From the NCBI GenBank assembly GCA_027459785.1, contig DAIDGU010000045.1, positions 1-64,000 of the forward strand: a stretch of DNA of 64,000 nucleotides, in the 5' to 3' direction. Below, piece by piece: positions 18,128 through 26,691 of the stretch (position 1 is its first letter; the number at the start of each line of letters is the position of its first letter). The position numbers and the translations under genes were made by a program. The DNA is from Ktedonobacteria bacterium. GTDB lineage: Bacteria > Chloroflexota > Ktedonobacteria > Ktedonobacterales > JACDGC01. The notes beneath the pieces are model-generated. The model did not search any database. It was given only the letters and a program-made list of their open reading frames with translations, and was not told the origin of the DNA.

Positions 18128-18568
18128 TTACGGCTGATCGCGTTCCCTGGCGCGCGGCGCGCGTTCGCACTGGTTCGCCAGCGCCACAAGCTGGTTGATC
18201 GGTACGTCCGCGCCTTGTTGGCACAGGCCGCGCAGCGCAGCCAGCCGCAGAGCGGGATGCAAGCTGGGATCGCGTGCGACGGCCCACAGCGCGTCGTGCG
18301 CCGCCGCGCTGGCCAGTTCCAGCAGGATGGCGATGGCGGCATGGCCCTGATGCACAGGCTGCACGCTGATCACGCGCTGCAACTCAGCGACGAGATCATC
18401 ACCGAAGGTCGCGCGCGCAACGGCGAGTAGCCGACGCTGCTGCTCAGGCGTCGCTGTCAGCGCGCCCAGCAGGTGTTGCACGCACTGGCGCACCCGCTGG
18501 CGAGGGATGAACGGGATGATCGTGGGCGGCTGCTCGGATGATGATTCCTCAGCGGATCGAGAGGCCAT
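18128..18568 (-). CDS. Small HEAT-like helical protein
   Basis: 146 aa from MASRSAEESS, with AAGGGAA before the ATG. Apart from a disordered N-terminus it is all helical. LLELASAAAHDALWAVARD and LRLAALRGLCQQG resemble HEAT-repeat helices. Longer in-frame readings upstream only translate the palindrome array and are rejected. Function unknown. It lies 63 bases upstream of the cupin on the same strand. Confidence 0.6.
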   Translation of the reverse strand: MASRSAEESSSEQPPTIIPFIPRQRVRQCVQHLLGALTATPEQQRRLLAVARATFGDDLVAELQRVISVQPVHQGHAAIAILLELASAAAHDALWAVARDPSLHPALRLAALRGLCQQGADVPINQLVALANQCERAPRARERDQP

Positions 18569-18598
18569 AATAATGATTCCCTTCGCGCCTTCTCGTGG

Positions 18599-18810
18599 GG
18601 CGGACAGGCATGTCCGCCAGTTGACAGACAGGAATGTCTGTCCTCCCGGTGACCCTGACAGACAGGAATGTCTGTCCTCCCGATGACCCTGACAGACAGG
18701 AATGTCTGTCCTCCAGGTGAGTTGACAGACAGGAATGTCTGTCCTCCCGATGACCCTGACAGACAGGAATGTCTGTCCTCCAGGTGAGTTGACAGACAGG
18801 AATGTCTGTC
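18599..18810. repeat. Array of seven 20-bp palindromes
   Basis: Six identical copies of GACAGACAGGAATGTCTGTC start at 18623, 18657, 18691, 18724, 18758 and 18791. A variant, GGCGGACAGGCATGTCCGCC, is at 18599. Each is an 8-bp inverted repeat around a 4-base centre. The period is 33-34 bases. The 13-14-base spacers are of two kinds, CTCCCGRTGACCCT and CTCCAGGTGAGTT, which partly alternate. The array fills the 363-base gap 18569-18931, which has no gene. It resembles a REP/BIME-type element. Confidence 0.9.
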
Positions 18811-18931
18811 CTCCGATTAGATGAAACGCGGCTGTACAGTGATGTGTAGGGCGTTCTTTGATGTGTAAGGCGTCCTTTTCCAGTTCGCCCCACATCGCAT
18901 GGTTGTGATCACCCCAGGTGAGGGGTAGCGA

Positions 18932-20533
18932 TCAGTTTACCATCTCGCGTGCGGGTTGGCGCATGGTTGATGGTGGGTGTTGTTCCAGCCGCCAGGTCAG
19001 CACCAGCGCCAGGAGCGCCACGAACGGCAGCAAAATAAAATAACGATTAGGGCTGCGCCACGCCAGCACCAGCGGCAGCAGCGGCAGCACCATGCCGGCC
19101 AGGGGCCAGCGCGGCCACCAGCGCGCGTAAGCCGCCAGCAGCACGGCATACGCCAGCAATTCCAGGGCCGTGTAAGCACGCGACGGGAAGAGCGGCAGCG
19201 CGCCGCCCAGCGCCAGCCCCACCAGGCCGTTGCCATTGGGGAACAGCGGCAGCGTCACCGGCAAGAACAAGCTATGCAGCCACGGCCCCGGCGACATCAC
19301 GATCCACGGCAGATTGATCGCCAGGAACGCACCCGCCGCCGTCACGCCCGCCCGCACCGCCGCGCCCCAACCCTGCCCACGCCAGACCCATACTAGATAG
19401 AATGGCGCGAAGAACCACGCCGTCTGCTGCACCGCGCACACCAGGCCCAGCGCCACCGCCGCCAGGCTAAAACCAGGATGTGAAAGCCATGCGAGCGAAC
19501 GCGAAAACCAGGAAGAAGCCCGAAAGGGATTTCTATCCATTTCGTGGTTTTCGTGGATTTTCGTGGTCAGCGTGTTCGCTCTCATCTCCAGCATCCATAC
19601 CAGCCCCACCCCGGCAGCGGTCCAGATGGCGAAGTCGGAGCCAGCGACGGAGCGCAACCCATCGACGGGCAGCAGGCACAGCAGCGCCACGGCGGGGCGC
19701 AGCCGCGCGGGGGCCAGCGCGACGATGGCGGCCAGCAGCGCCAGCAGGCCCGCCACCTGCACGTAGGTCAGCGTCGGCGACCCGGCCCAGACGGACGGCA
19801 CCGCGATCAGGAACGACAGCGCGGGATAACTGTGCGTCGTCGCGGGTGCCAGGTTTGGGTGCGGCGCGGCGGGGTTTGCCAGATAGCTGCTTACGATCTG
19901 GTCGGTTTGCGCTGGCGTCGGGTAGCGCAGCGGATCGCGGTACGCGCCGGCACGCAGGAGGGTGACGTTGTCTACGCCGAAATGGCGCAGCGCCGCGGCC
20001 AAATGTTCCCCCGCATAGGGATTCTGCCCTTGCAGCACCAGCCAGGCGTTATATTGCGCATAATACAGCTCGTCGCTGCCGTAATGGCGCATGCTGGCAA
20101 GCGTCCCCGGCCAATGTGCCATCACTGGCACGCTCTGCGCCGCCGTCCAGAGGACGAACGCCAGCAGGGCATAGCGCGCCACCGGCTGCCAGCGAACTAG
20201 CACTGCCCGCCGTGCGTGCCACCATGCCCACTTGCTGAGCGTCTGCCGGAAGTACCATCGTGCGCGGGCGCTGAGCGCCAGCAGCGCCAGGGCGAAGAAC
20301 GCCAGGTACGCCAGCAACGTCGCCCAGGCTACCAACGGCCCACCATAGCGCGGCGCATTGCCGAAGGTGTTGCTCAGATCGCTCGCCAGGTTCAGCGCGC
20401 CGCAGGCCAGCACCAGAATGCCGAGCGTCACTGGCAGGCTCTGCAACCAGGCGTGGAACGCGCGTGCGTGCCGCGCCACGAAGGCGGTCAGGCGGGGGTA
20501 GCGCGCCAGCGTATCCACTGCTCGATACTTCAT
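18932..20533 (-). CDS. Polytopic membrane protein, glycosyltransferase-like
   Basis: 533 aa with about eleven hydrophobic segments. The early extracytoplasmic loop carries YYAQYNAWLVLQGQNPYAG, which resembles the substrate-binding loop of GT-C/GT87-type mannosyltransferases that use polyprenyl-phosphate sugars. That assignment is tentative. The start overlaps the plsY stop by four bases, so it is the last gene of that operon. One hydrophilic loop (about residues 325-352, bases 19478-19568) is translated from an inserted CACGAAA-type fold-back repeat, giving an odd Lys/Asn/His-rich stretch (TTKIHENHEMDRNPF). Confidence 0.75.
   Translation of the reverse strand: MKYRAVDTLARYPRLTAFVARHARAFHAWLQSLPVTLGILVLACGALNLASDLSNTFGNAPRYGGPLVAWATLLAYLAFFALALLALSARARWYFRQTLSKWAWWHARRAVLVRWQPVARYALLAFVLWTAAQSVPVMAHWPGTLASMRHYGSDELYYAQYNAWLVLQGQNPYAGEHLAAALRHFGVDNVTLLRAGAYRDPLRYPTPAQTDQIVSSYLANPAAPHPNLAPATTHSYPALSFLIAVPSVWAGSPTLTYVQVAGLLALLAAIVALAPARLRPAVALLCLLPVDGLRSVAGSDFAIWTAAGVGLVWMLEMRANTLTTKIHENHEMDRNPFRASSWFSRSLAWLSHPGFSLAAVALGLVCAVQQTAWFFAPFYLVWVWRGQGWGAAVRAGVTAAGAFLAINLPWIVMSPGPWLHSLFLPVTLPLFPNGNGLVGLALGGALPLFPSRAYTALELLAYAVLLAAYARWWPRWPLAGMVLPLLPLVLAWRSPNRYFILLPFVALLALVLTWRLEQHPPSTMRQPAREMVN
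19478..19568. repeat. CACGAAA-family repeat inside a membrane-protein gene
   Basis: On the + strand the stretch reads TTTCGTGGTTTTCGTGG and repeats of it. It is the same sequence style as the intergenic fold-backs at 53231-53450 and 55024-55176. Here it stays in frame with the coding sequence and lies in a loop between membrane segments. Confidence 0.6.
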
Positions 20534-21198
20534 TTCGCTGGTAGCGGCTGCGCGCGTTCGCCCAGCTTACGCTCGGTGCCGTTGAGGATGCGCTGGACGT
20601 TGTCGTGGTGCGACACGTCGATGGCGATGGCGGCGATGAGAAGCGCCATGAAATAGGCCAGGTTCAGCCCGGTGAGCGCGTGGCCCGGCTGCGTCGCCTT
20701 CGCATAGGCCAGGTACAGGAAGGGCAGCGTCGTCGCGCCGATCATCGATCCCAGCGACACGTAGCGCGTGACGACGATGGGGATGATGAAGAAGAGTAGC
20801 GCCAACAGTGTCGGCGGCAGCGCCAACGCCAGCGCCATCCCGCCGGTCGTCGCCACGCCGCGCCCACCCTTGAAGCCGACATAGAGGGGATAGTTGTGGC
20901 CGGCAATCGCCGCCAGCCCGGCACACGCCGCCATCCAGCCGGCGGCAGTGGGATTGACGTTGACGCCCAGCGCGTGTTGCACCAGCAGAACGGGGATCGC
21001 GCCTTTCAGCGCGTCGGCGGTGGCGACGATCAGGCCGGCCTTCCAGCCGGCGCTCCGCAGCACATTCGTCGCGCCCGTTTTGCCGCTGCCGGTGCGGCGC
21101 ACATCCACCCCGGCGTACCGGCCTATGATCAGGCCGGAAGGGATCGATCCCAACAGATAACCGACCAGGATGGCGATGATGAAGTGCAGCACAAGCAT
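20530..21198 (-). CDS. plsY: Acyl-phosphate glycerol-3-phosphate acyltransferase PlsY
   Basis: 222 aa, with GAGAGGATC before the ATG. Family motifs are present: GYLLGSIPSGLIIGRYAGVD at the N-terminus, RRTGSGKTGATNVLRSAGW, and the NYPLYVGFKGGRGVATTGG loop. Five or six membrane helices. It transfers an acyl group from acyl-phosphate to glycerol-3-phosphate, the first step of phospholipid synthesis in most bacteria, at the inner face of the membrane. It shares an operon with a 62-aa acidic protein upstream and the membrane glycosyltransferase-like gene downstream. Confidence 0.95.
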   Translation of the reverse strand: MLVLHFIIAILVGYLLGSIPSGLIIGRYAGVDVRRTGSGKTGATNVLRSAGWKAGLIVATADALKGAIPVLLVQHALGVNVNPTAAGWMAACAGLAAIAGHNYPLYVGFKGGRGVATTGGMALALALPPTLLALLFFIIPIVVTRYVSLGSMIGATTLPFLYLAYAKATQPGHALTGLNLAYFMALLIAAIAIDVSHHDNVQRILNGTERKLGERAQPLPAK

Positions 21199-21219
21199 GG
21201 TGCGATCCTCTCTGATGTA

Positions 21220-21408
21220 CTATTCAGCGTCGTTGCTGTCGATGGCGCGTTCCAGGGCGGCATAGCGGGTGCGGGCGGCTTCCAGCGTCGTGATGCCCAG
21301 TTCTTCCATATAGGCGATGATCGTTTCTAACTTTTCGAGTTCATCAAGCTGGGCATAGTCGGTGTCGTCGTCGGCGTCGGTGAAGTCCTGCGTATCTAGC
21401 TCGTCCAT
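21220..21408 (-). CDS. Small acidic helical protein
   Basis: 62 aa from MDELDTQDF, with AAGGAG before the ATG. It is very acidic (DADDDTDYAQLDELEKLE) and then helical. It lies 17 bases after the propeller lipoprotein and 21 bases before plsY, so it is in the operon. Function unknown. Confidence 0.65.
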   Translation of the reverse strand: MDELDTQDFTDADDDTDYAQLDELEKLETIIAYMEELGITTLEAARTRYAALERAIDSNDAE

Positions 21409-21425
21409 CGGAATCTCCTTCATGC

Positions 21426-22697
21426 TTAGGGCGTAACCCACAGCGTATTCGGGTCGGGGGTTGTCCAACTCAGTGCCTGGTGCGCGCCCCAATCGACCAG
21501 CGCCGGGGCGTGGGCCAGCGCGCTGATGCTGACGATATAGAGGCCCGTGCCAGGCGGGCTGTGCGTCGCCAGGGCGGTATGATCGTGCCAGGTGCCACCG
21601 GCGGCCACCAACGCGAATTGCCGGCTGTCGCCACGCCACGGGCTGCCTGTAACCGCCGCTGCCACCGGCAGCGCCACGGCTTGCGCGCTTGCCGGGAAGG
21701 TGGCGAGGACGGTCGCGGTTTTCGTCGCCAGCGCAGCCAGCGTCAGCGCCGTCGGCGCGACCACCAGCACGAAGCGGCCATCCGGCGACCACCAGGGGAT
21801 GCCACCCGGCGCGCTGTCGTTCCACATCATAGCAGAAGTGCCATCCGTCGCATAGATGCTCCATTGGCCGGGCGTATGTACGAGGATGTGCGTGCCATCC
21901 GGCGACCAGGCATAGCCGTCGAAGGGTGCTTGCAGGATCTGGCGTGTCTTGCCGCTGAGGTCGGTCAGCAACAGCGTGGGCTGGGCTGGCGTGCCACCGG
22001 CGAAAAGGATGGCGCTGTGACCGGGCTGCCACAGGGGCCGCGCTGGAGCGCCGTTCGCCAGTTGCGGCAGCGCGCCCGTTGCCAGCACGTGCGCCGCGCC
22101 CCCCGGCGTTCCCAGCACCAATACCCCGCCGTCCGTCACCCAGGCCACCTGCGCGGCAGCCGGCGCGCTGGTGGGGATGCCGCCACCGTCGGGCGCTTGC
22201 ACCGTCGTCAGACTCGCCCCCAGCCCCTTGCGCGCGATGCCGTTGGGTTGATCGCTCTGCGAGATCACCCATTGAATCTGGTTGCCCAGGTGTTCACGGT
22301 AAAAGAGCCGGTTGCCAGCGGCGTCCCACCAGGCATCGCTGCGGCTGACGAGGGGCGCGGGCGGCGTGATCGGCAGGATGTTGCCGCCATCCAGCGAGAC
22401 AACCCCCAGCGCGGCGGGCGCATCAGCCACCAGATTCGGGTAGGCGCTGGCTGGCGCGACGGTGCTGGCGGCGAAACGCGCCACCAACATGTGATGGTCC
22501 GGCGACCACGCGAAGCCGCTCACCGTCGCTGGCGTGATCTGGTATAGCCCGCTGCCGTCCGGCTGCATGCGATAGAGCTTGCCGGCGCGGATGAAGGCCA
22601 GCGCATCCGCACCGTTCTGCCCCGCCTGGCACGCCACCAACAACAGGCTGACCAGCACACCGCCCAGTAGCGCGAGGGTACGCACGCGCAATCGCAT
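21426..22697 (-). CDS. TolB/WD40-like beta-propeller lipoprotein
   Basis: 423 aa from MRLRVRTLALL with GGAG upstream. Lipoprotein signal peptide ending LLVAC. The mature part repeats blades of the form FAWSPDHHMLVA, YAWSPDGTHILVH and WWSPDGRFVLVV, with nucleator phrases such as LYRMQPDGSGLYQIT, typical of TolB/dipeptidyl-peptidase propellers. It is probably a lipid-anchored binding or scaffold protein at the cell surface. It heads the operon with the 62-aa protein and plsY. Confidence 0.85.
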   Translation of the reverse strand: MRLRVRTLALLGGVLVSLLLVACQAGQNGADALAFIRAGKLYRMQPDGSGLYQITPATVSGFAWSPDHHMLVARFAASTVAPASAYPNLVADAPAALGVVSLDGGNILPITPPAPLVSRSDAWWDAAGNRLFYREHLGNQIQWVISQSDQPNGIARKGLGASLTTVQAPDGGGIPTSAPAAAQVAWVTDGGVLVLGTPGGAAHVLATGALPQLANGAPARPLWQPGHSAILFAGGTPAQPTLLLTDLSGKTRQILQAPFDGYAWSPDGTHILVHTPGQWSIYATDGTSAMMWNDSAPGGIPWWSPDGRFVLVVAPTALTLAALATKTATVLATFPASAQAVALPVAAAVTGSPWRGDSRQFALVAAGGTWHDHTALATHSPPGTGLYIVSISALAHAPALVDWGAHQALSWTTPDPNTLWVTP

Positions 22698-22785
22698 AGC
22701 GCCCGGCTCCTTGTGTTGCATAATACGTGTATTATAACTGGCTATCATGTGGGGATCAAGGGCAAGCCGGGCGGGCGGGCCGCGA

Positions 22786-23562
22786 TCAATGGCTGGCGAC
22801 CGAAGGCGGTGTGTGCTTCGGGCGCAACAGCAGCGCGATCAGGATGAAGACGACGGCGAACCCGGCCATCAACATGTAGTAGAGCGGTGGTCCCGGCACC
22901 TGCGCATCCCAACTCTTGACCACCGGCGCGACGCGCTGATCGCCCAGGATCATGCCGCCAGCGGTGAGCGCCAGGATAATGCCCGATAGGTACATCAGCA
23001 AGGGGAAACGCGCGATGAGGGCGGCGATGCCGGCACTGGCGACCAGCAACACGGCGACGCTGAAAAAAAGACCGATGACGAGTAATACGAGTTGGTTGCG
23101 TGCCAACGCAGCGATGGCCAGCGCGTTATCCAACGACATGCTCAGATCCGCGATGGCGATGGTGGTGATGGCGCGCATGAAGGTGGAGTCGCTGGAAAGG
23201 GGGCGGCGCAAACCGCGTTTGGGCTTGCCTGTGGTTGCCGCTGCCTCGATCTCTTTGGCCTCTTCTTGTTCCGTGTCGATGTCGCGGATCAGGCCGACGG
23301 CGATGTAAAAGACCAGCACGCCACCGATCAGGTTGACAAAGGGAATCTGCAAAAGAAAGACCGCCAGGAAGGTGAGGGCCACGCGCAGCACGATAGCCAC
23401 CAGGCCGCCATAGGTGATGGCGCGGCGGCGCTGTAAGCCGGCGAGCTTCGACGCGACGGCACCGATCACCAGCGCATTATCGCCGCTCAGGGCGAGATCA
23501 ACCAGAATGATGGCGATCACGATACCGATATCTTTGATCAGGGTCGTCGAATCCAACGGCAT
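22786..23562 (-). CDS. TerC/YjbE-family integral membrane protein
   Basis: 258 aa from MPLDSTTLIK with GGAGG upstream. Seven or so membrane helices. It has the two signature Asp motifs of the TerC family, LVDLALSGDNALVIG in helix 1 and IADLSMSLDNALAIAA in the second half. Members are linked to manganese or other metal-ion efflux and tellurite resistance. A charged loop (residues ~108-135) separates the halves. The 86-base leader contains a GATCACG/CGTGATC inverted repeat, but I could not match a manganese riboswitch. Confidence 0.88.
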   Translation of the reverse strand: MPLDSTTLIKDIGIVIAIILVDLALSGDNALVIGAVASKLAGLQRRRAITYGGLVAIVLRVALTFLAVFLLQIPFVNLIGGVLVFYIAVGLIRDIDTEQEEAKEIEAAATTGKPKRGLRRPLSSDSTFMRAITTIAIADLSMSLDNALAIAALARNQLVLLVIGLFFSVAVLLVASAGIAALIARFPLLMYLSGIILALTAGGMILGDQRVAPVVKSWDAQVPGPPLYYMLMAGFAVVFILIALLLRPKHTPPSVASH

Positions 23563-23648
23563 ACGGGCGTCCTCCAAGACAGGGTGTTTATCACCTAATA
23601 ATAACAGATCACGGGGGCGCTGGGCCACATGCTGAGCCATACTCGTGA

Positions 23649-24194
23649 TCAAGTACCAGTGAGGCTGACGGGATGCTGGAAGATGTCGTAGGGCAAATAG
23701 CCTGCGCCAAAGCTCATCTTTTCGATCACGATCTGCCAGCCGGTCGCCAGGTAAAAATTGCGCCCGCTGCGATTATCGGACTGCATCGACAGCAGAGCGC
23801 AGGGGTGCGGTTGCCGCGCCAACAAGGCGGCCACCAGCGCGCGGGCCGCGCCCTGCCGCCGGGCGGCGCGCACGACGCCCAGTTCCATCAGGCAAAACGA
23901 ATCATCCAGCAGCGCCTGGGTCTGCTGCGGGCCAATCGCCGCCGCCACGCGGTCGCGCCACCACTGGCCGGGCCGGTTGCTGAAACCATACGTCATCCCC
24001 AGCACCGCGCCGCTCGTCGTCTCGCGCGCAGCCACGCCGGTGAAACCCGGAAACGTGCCGTGCCAGCGCAGTTGATCTTCGAGATCCGCCAGGGAGCGGT
24101 AGCTGCTGGGCGGATCGCGGAAGGCATCGCGCCAGGCCGCGATGATCGGTGCCAGGTCGTCGGTCAGCGTGAACGGCGTGATAGCGAAGGGCAT
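23649..24194 (-). CDS. GNAT-family N-acetyltransferase
   Basis: 181 aa from MPFAITPFTL. The acetyl-CoA-binding region is visible as LMELGVVRAARRQGAARALVAALLA, followed by DNRSGRNFYLATGW, the usual beta-6/beta-7 signature. Substrate unknown. It lies 86 bases upstream of the TerC gene on the same strand. Confidence 0.85.
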   Translation of the reverse strand: MPFAITPFTLTDDLAPIIAAWRDAFRDPPSSYRSLADLEDQLRWHGTFPGFTGVAARETTSGAVLGMTYGFSNRPGQWWRDRVAAAIGPQQTQALLDDSFCLMELGVVRAARRQGAARALVAALLARQPHPCALLSMQSDNRSGRNFYLATGWQIVIEKMSFGAGYLPYDIFQHPVSLTGT

Positions 24195-24281
24195 AGGGTT
24201 CCTCGTCTGCGGAAACAAGCTGAAGCGTCTCATAACGCGGCACTTCCTATTCCTGGGGCGAACATTCTTCTCCGGCTAGCT

Positions 24282-24333
24282 GACAGACAGGAATGTCTGT
24301 CCTCCGGCTAGCTGACAGACAGGAATGTCTGTC
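24282..24333. repeat. Two copies of the GACAGACA palindrome
   Basis: Perfect 20-bp copies at 24282-24301 and 24314-24333, separated by CTCCGGCTAGCT, in the gap between the GNAT and SDR genes. They are identical to the unit of the array at 18599-18810. The spacer here differs and both copies share an upstream GGCTAGCT. Confidence 0.9.
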
Positions 24334-24351
24334 CTCCGGCTTGGGATGGGA

Positions 24352-25119
24352 TTATAGGCCGCCCGCGCTGACCATCAGGCCGCCATCGATGAAGATCGTC
24401 GTGCCGGTGATGTAGGTCGATTGATCGGAGGTCAGCCAGGCTACCAGATTGGCGATCTCCTGCGGCGTGCCGATGCGGTGCAGCGGGATGCTGGCGGTGA
24501 GCGCGGCGACCTTCTGCGGATCGGCCAGGGTGGCGGCGTTGATCGGCGTGGCGATGGCACCTGGCCCGACGTTGACGATGCTGATGCCGTGGGGCGCCAA
24601 CTCGCTGGCGGCAGTGCGCGTGAACATGCGCAGCCCACCCTTGGCGCAGCAATACGGCACATTCCCCACCATCGGCAGATCTTCGTGGACCGATGAGATG
24701 TTGACGATCTTGCCGCCACCGCCCTGCGCGATCATCTGCTTGGCGGCATACTGTGTAGCGAAAAACGGCGCTTTCAGATCGACCGCCAGTTGCGCGTCCC
24801 AATCCCCCGGCGCGACATCCAGAAACGGCGTCGGTTTCTCGATGCCGGCGTTATTCACCAGCACGTCGATGCGCCCGAAGGCTTGCACACAGCCGTCGAT
24901 CAGCCGTTGCAGATCGGGGATCTGGGATACGTCCGCCTGCAATACCGTTGCCTTGCCACCCGCCTGCACCACCGCGTCGCGCAGCGCCAGCGCCGGGTCG
25001 GCGTGCGTATGATAGTCGATGATCACACCGAAGCCGTCGTGTGCCAGCCGTTGCGCGATGGCCGCGCCGATGCCCAGGGAACTGCCGGTGACGACCGCGC
25101 CGCGTTGTTGATTAGCCAT
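24352..25119 (-). CDS. Short-chain dehydrogenase/reductase, glucose 1-dehydrogenase-like
   Basis: 255 aa from MANQQRGAVV with GAGGAGG upstream. Classical SDR motifs: TGSSLGIG (cofactor loop, residues 11-18), NNAG, ISS with the catalytic Ser, and YCCAKGG with the Tyr/Lys pair. The C-terminus ITGTTIFIDGGLM is typical of SDRs annotated as glucose 1-dehydrogenase. It probably oxidises a sugar or polyol with NAD(P); the substrate is not certain. It follows the Nramp gene by 18 bases and is probably co-transcribed with it. Confidence 0.9.
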   Translation of the reverse strand: MANQQRGAVVTGSSLGIGAAIAQRLAHDGFGVIIDYHTHADPALALRDAVVQAGGKATVLQADVSQIPDLQRLIDGCVQAFGRIDVLVNNAGIEKPTPFLDVAPGDWDAQLAVDLKAPFFATQYAAKQMIAQGGGGKIVNISSVHEDLPMVGNVPYCCAKGGLRMFTRTAASELAPHGISIVNVGPGAIATPINAATLADPQKVAALTASIPLHRIGTPQEIANLVAWLTSDQSTYITGTTIFIDGGLMVSAGGL

Positions 25120-25137
25120 AAAGCCTCCTCGCAATGA

Positions 25138-26520
25138 TCAATGCCAAAAGAGCGCGACCAGCGTTACCACTGCCGCCGCGCCCATTGCCAGCGTGGTGAT
25201 GCCGCCGCCAAGATTCGAGAGCCAGCCGTTGGCGAACGCGCCCATCACCTCTTTGTCGTTGGCGATGCGCATGATCAATACCAGTAGTGGCACTGCCAAA
25301 ATACCATTGATCACCGCCGCATACACCAGTGCTTGAATCGGATTGATGCCGAGCAGGTTCAGCCCCAGGCCGACGAGCGTGGCGAGGGCGATGATGATGT
25401 AAAAGTTGCGCGCCCGCCCCAGCGGCAACGCCAGCCCCTCGCGCCAGCCGAACGTCTCGCAGACGCCATACGCCGCCGCGCCGGCCAGCACCGGCACAGC
25501 CAGCAAACCGGTGCCGACGATGCCCAGCGCGAAGATCGCCCCCGCGATGGTGCCGGCATGCGGGAAACCCTGGACCAGTGGCACCAGCGCCCGCGCCGCC
25601 TGGTCGGGTGTGGCGATGGTGGTGATGCCATTGGGGTGCAACGTCAGGCCGGTGGTCATCACGATGAACCAGAAGGTTGCCACCGAGATGAACATCCCCA
25701 GCGTGGTATCGAGGCGCAGATCATGAATCCAGGCGCGCAGTGATTTTCGCTGCTGTTTCGGCGTGGTGCCGCGATAGTCCGGGTGGTGCAGTTCGCGCTC
25801 CTCCACCTCCTCGGATGCCTGCCAAAAAAAGAGATATGGGCTGATGGTCGTCCCCAGGATGGCGACGAGCAGCGCCAGAAACGGCGGCGTGAATTGGATG
25901 TTTGGTACGACGGTGGCGCGCAACAGCGCCAGCCAATCCGGCTGAATCAAGAATGCGGTGATGACATACGCGCCCAGTGACAGCACCAGCACCTTCAGCA
26001 CGCGCGCATACTGCCGGTATGGCACGAAGACTTCCAGCAGCACGACCAGCGCAGTGAAGCCGATCAAGAGCGCGATACCCGGCACCTGGGGAACGAGCAA
26101 TTGGGTAGAGGCGACCATCGCGCCGAGGTCCGCGCCGATGTTGATCGTGTTGGCGATGACCAGCAGCAAGACGGCACCGAACAGTAACGAGCGGCTGTAG
26201 CGCCGACGCACGACGCCGGCGATGCCCGCCCCCGTCACCAGGCCGATGCGCCCGCACATCTCTTGCACGGCGATGGCCAGTGGCAAGAGATAGAGCGCCA
26301 GCCATAGCTGCCCCGTGCCGAAGGCCGCGCCGACCTGCGAATATGTGCCGATGCCGGAGGGATCGTCATCGGCAGCGCCGGTGATCAGGCCGGGGCCGAG
26401 GATGCGGAAGAAGCGCTCTACCTGATAGAGCGGGCGCGGGAAGCCGCGCGGCAGGCGGCGAGGCCGGACGGCGGGTGGGGGGGGTGGCGGCTGAGCTTCA
26501 GTGACGGGTTCGGTCGCCAT
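25138..26520 (-). CDS. Nramp-family divalent metal transporter, variant clade
   Basis: 460 aa from MATEPVTEAQ, with AAAGGATC upstream. About eleven membrane helices with the LeuT-like Nramp fold. Helix 1 reads DDDPSGIGTYSQVG where classical MntH has DPGN. Helix 6 reads TTISPYLFFWQASEEVEE and lacks the classical metal-coordinating Met of MPH. This clade is usually annotated as a divalent metal transporter, but the ion may not be manganese. It is the first gene of an operon with the SDR. Confidence 0.85.
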   Translation of the reverse strand: MATEPVTEAQPPPPPPAVRPRRLPRGFPRPLYQVERFFRILGPGLITGAADDDPSGIGTYSQVGAAFGTGQLWLALYLLPLAIAVQEMCGRIGLVTGAGIAGVVRRRYSRSLLFGAVLLLVIANTINIGADLGAMVASTQLLVPQVPGIALLIGFTALVVLLEVFVPYRQYARVLKVLVLSLGAYVITAFLIQPDWLALLRATVVPNIQFTPPFLALLVAILGTTISPYLFFWQASEEVEERELHHPDYRGTTPKQQRKSLRAWIHDLRLDTTLGMFISVATFWFIVMTTGLTLHPNGITTIATPDQAARALVPLVQGFPHAGTIAGAIFALGIVGTGLLAVPVLAGAAAYGVCETFGWREGLALPLGRARNFYIIIALATLVGLGLNLLGINPIQALVYAAVINGILAVPLLVLIMRIANDKEVMGAFANGWLSNLGGGITTLAMGAAAVVTLVALFWH

Positions 26521-26691
26521 GCGGTGATCCTTTGTCGCGCCGGATTCGACGGGCAAACGCTCACAGCACCCATCGTGGCAGCGATCCTGGCCTCAGTCTA
26601 TCACAGCGCGGCGGCGAGCCGTGGAGGTGCATCGGTCACAATCGCCAGACCACCAGCCGCTCGAAACATGGACTAGTCCCATCGCTAGCGC

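Noticed and set aside
18599-18810. CRISPR array
   Set aside because: Repeats are 20 bases, fully palindromic, with 13-14-base spacers of only two kinds, and no cas gene is near. This does not fit a CRISPR.
18569-18895. N-terminal extension of the HEAT-like gene through the palindrome array
   Set aside because: It would translate the repeats as GGQTFLSV-type peptides in shifting frames. The ATG at 18568 has a good ribosome binding site.
21426-22272. Long minus-strand frame running from within the propeller lipoprotein into the 62-aa gene
   Set aside because: Only its last 63 codons, with their own AAGGAG and ATG at 21408, are credible; the rest is out of frame with the lipoprotein.
23563-23648. 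Manganese (yybP-ykoY) riboswitch before the TerC gene
   Set aside because: TerC genes often have one, but I see only a 7-bp GATCACG/CGTGATC hairpin and none of the conserved riboswitch loops.
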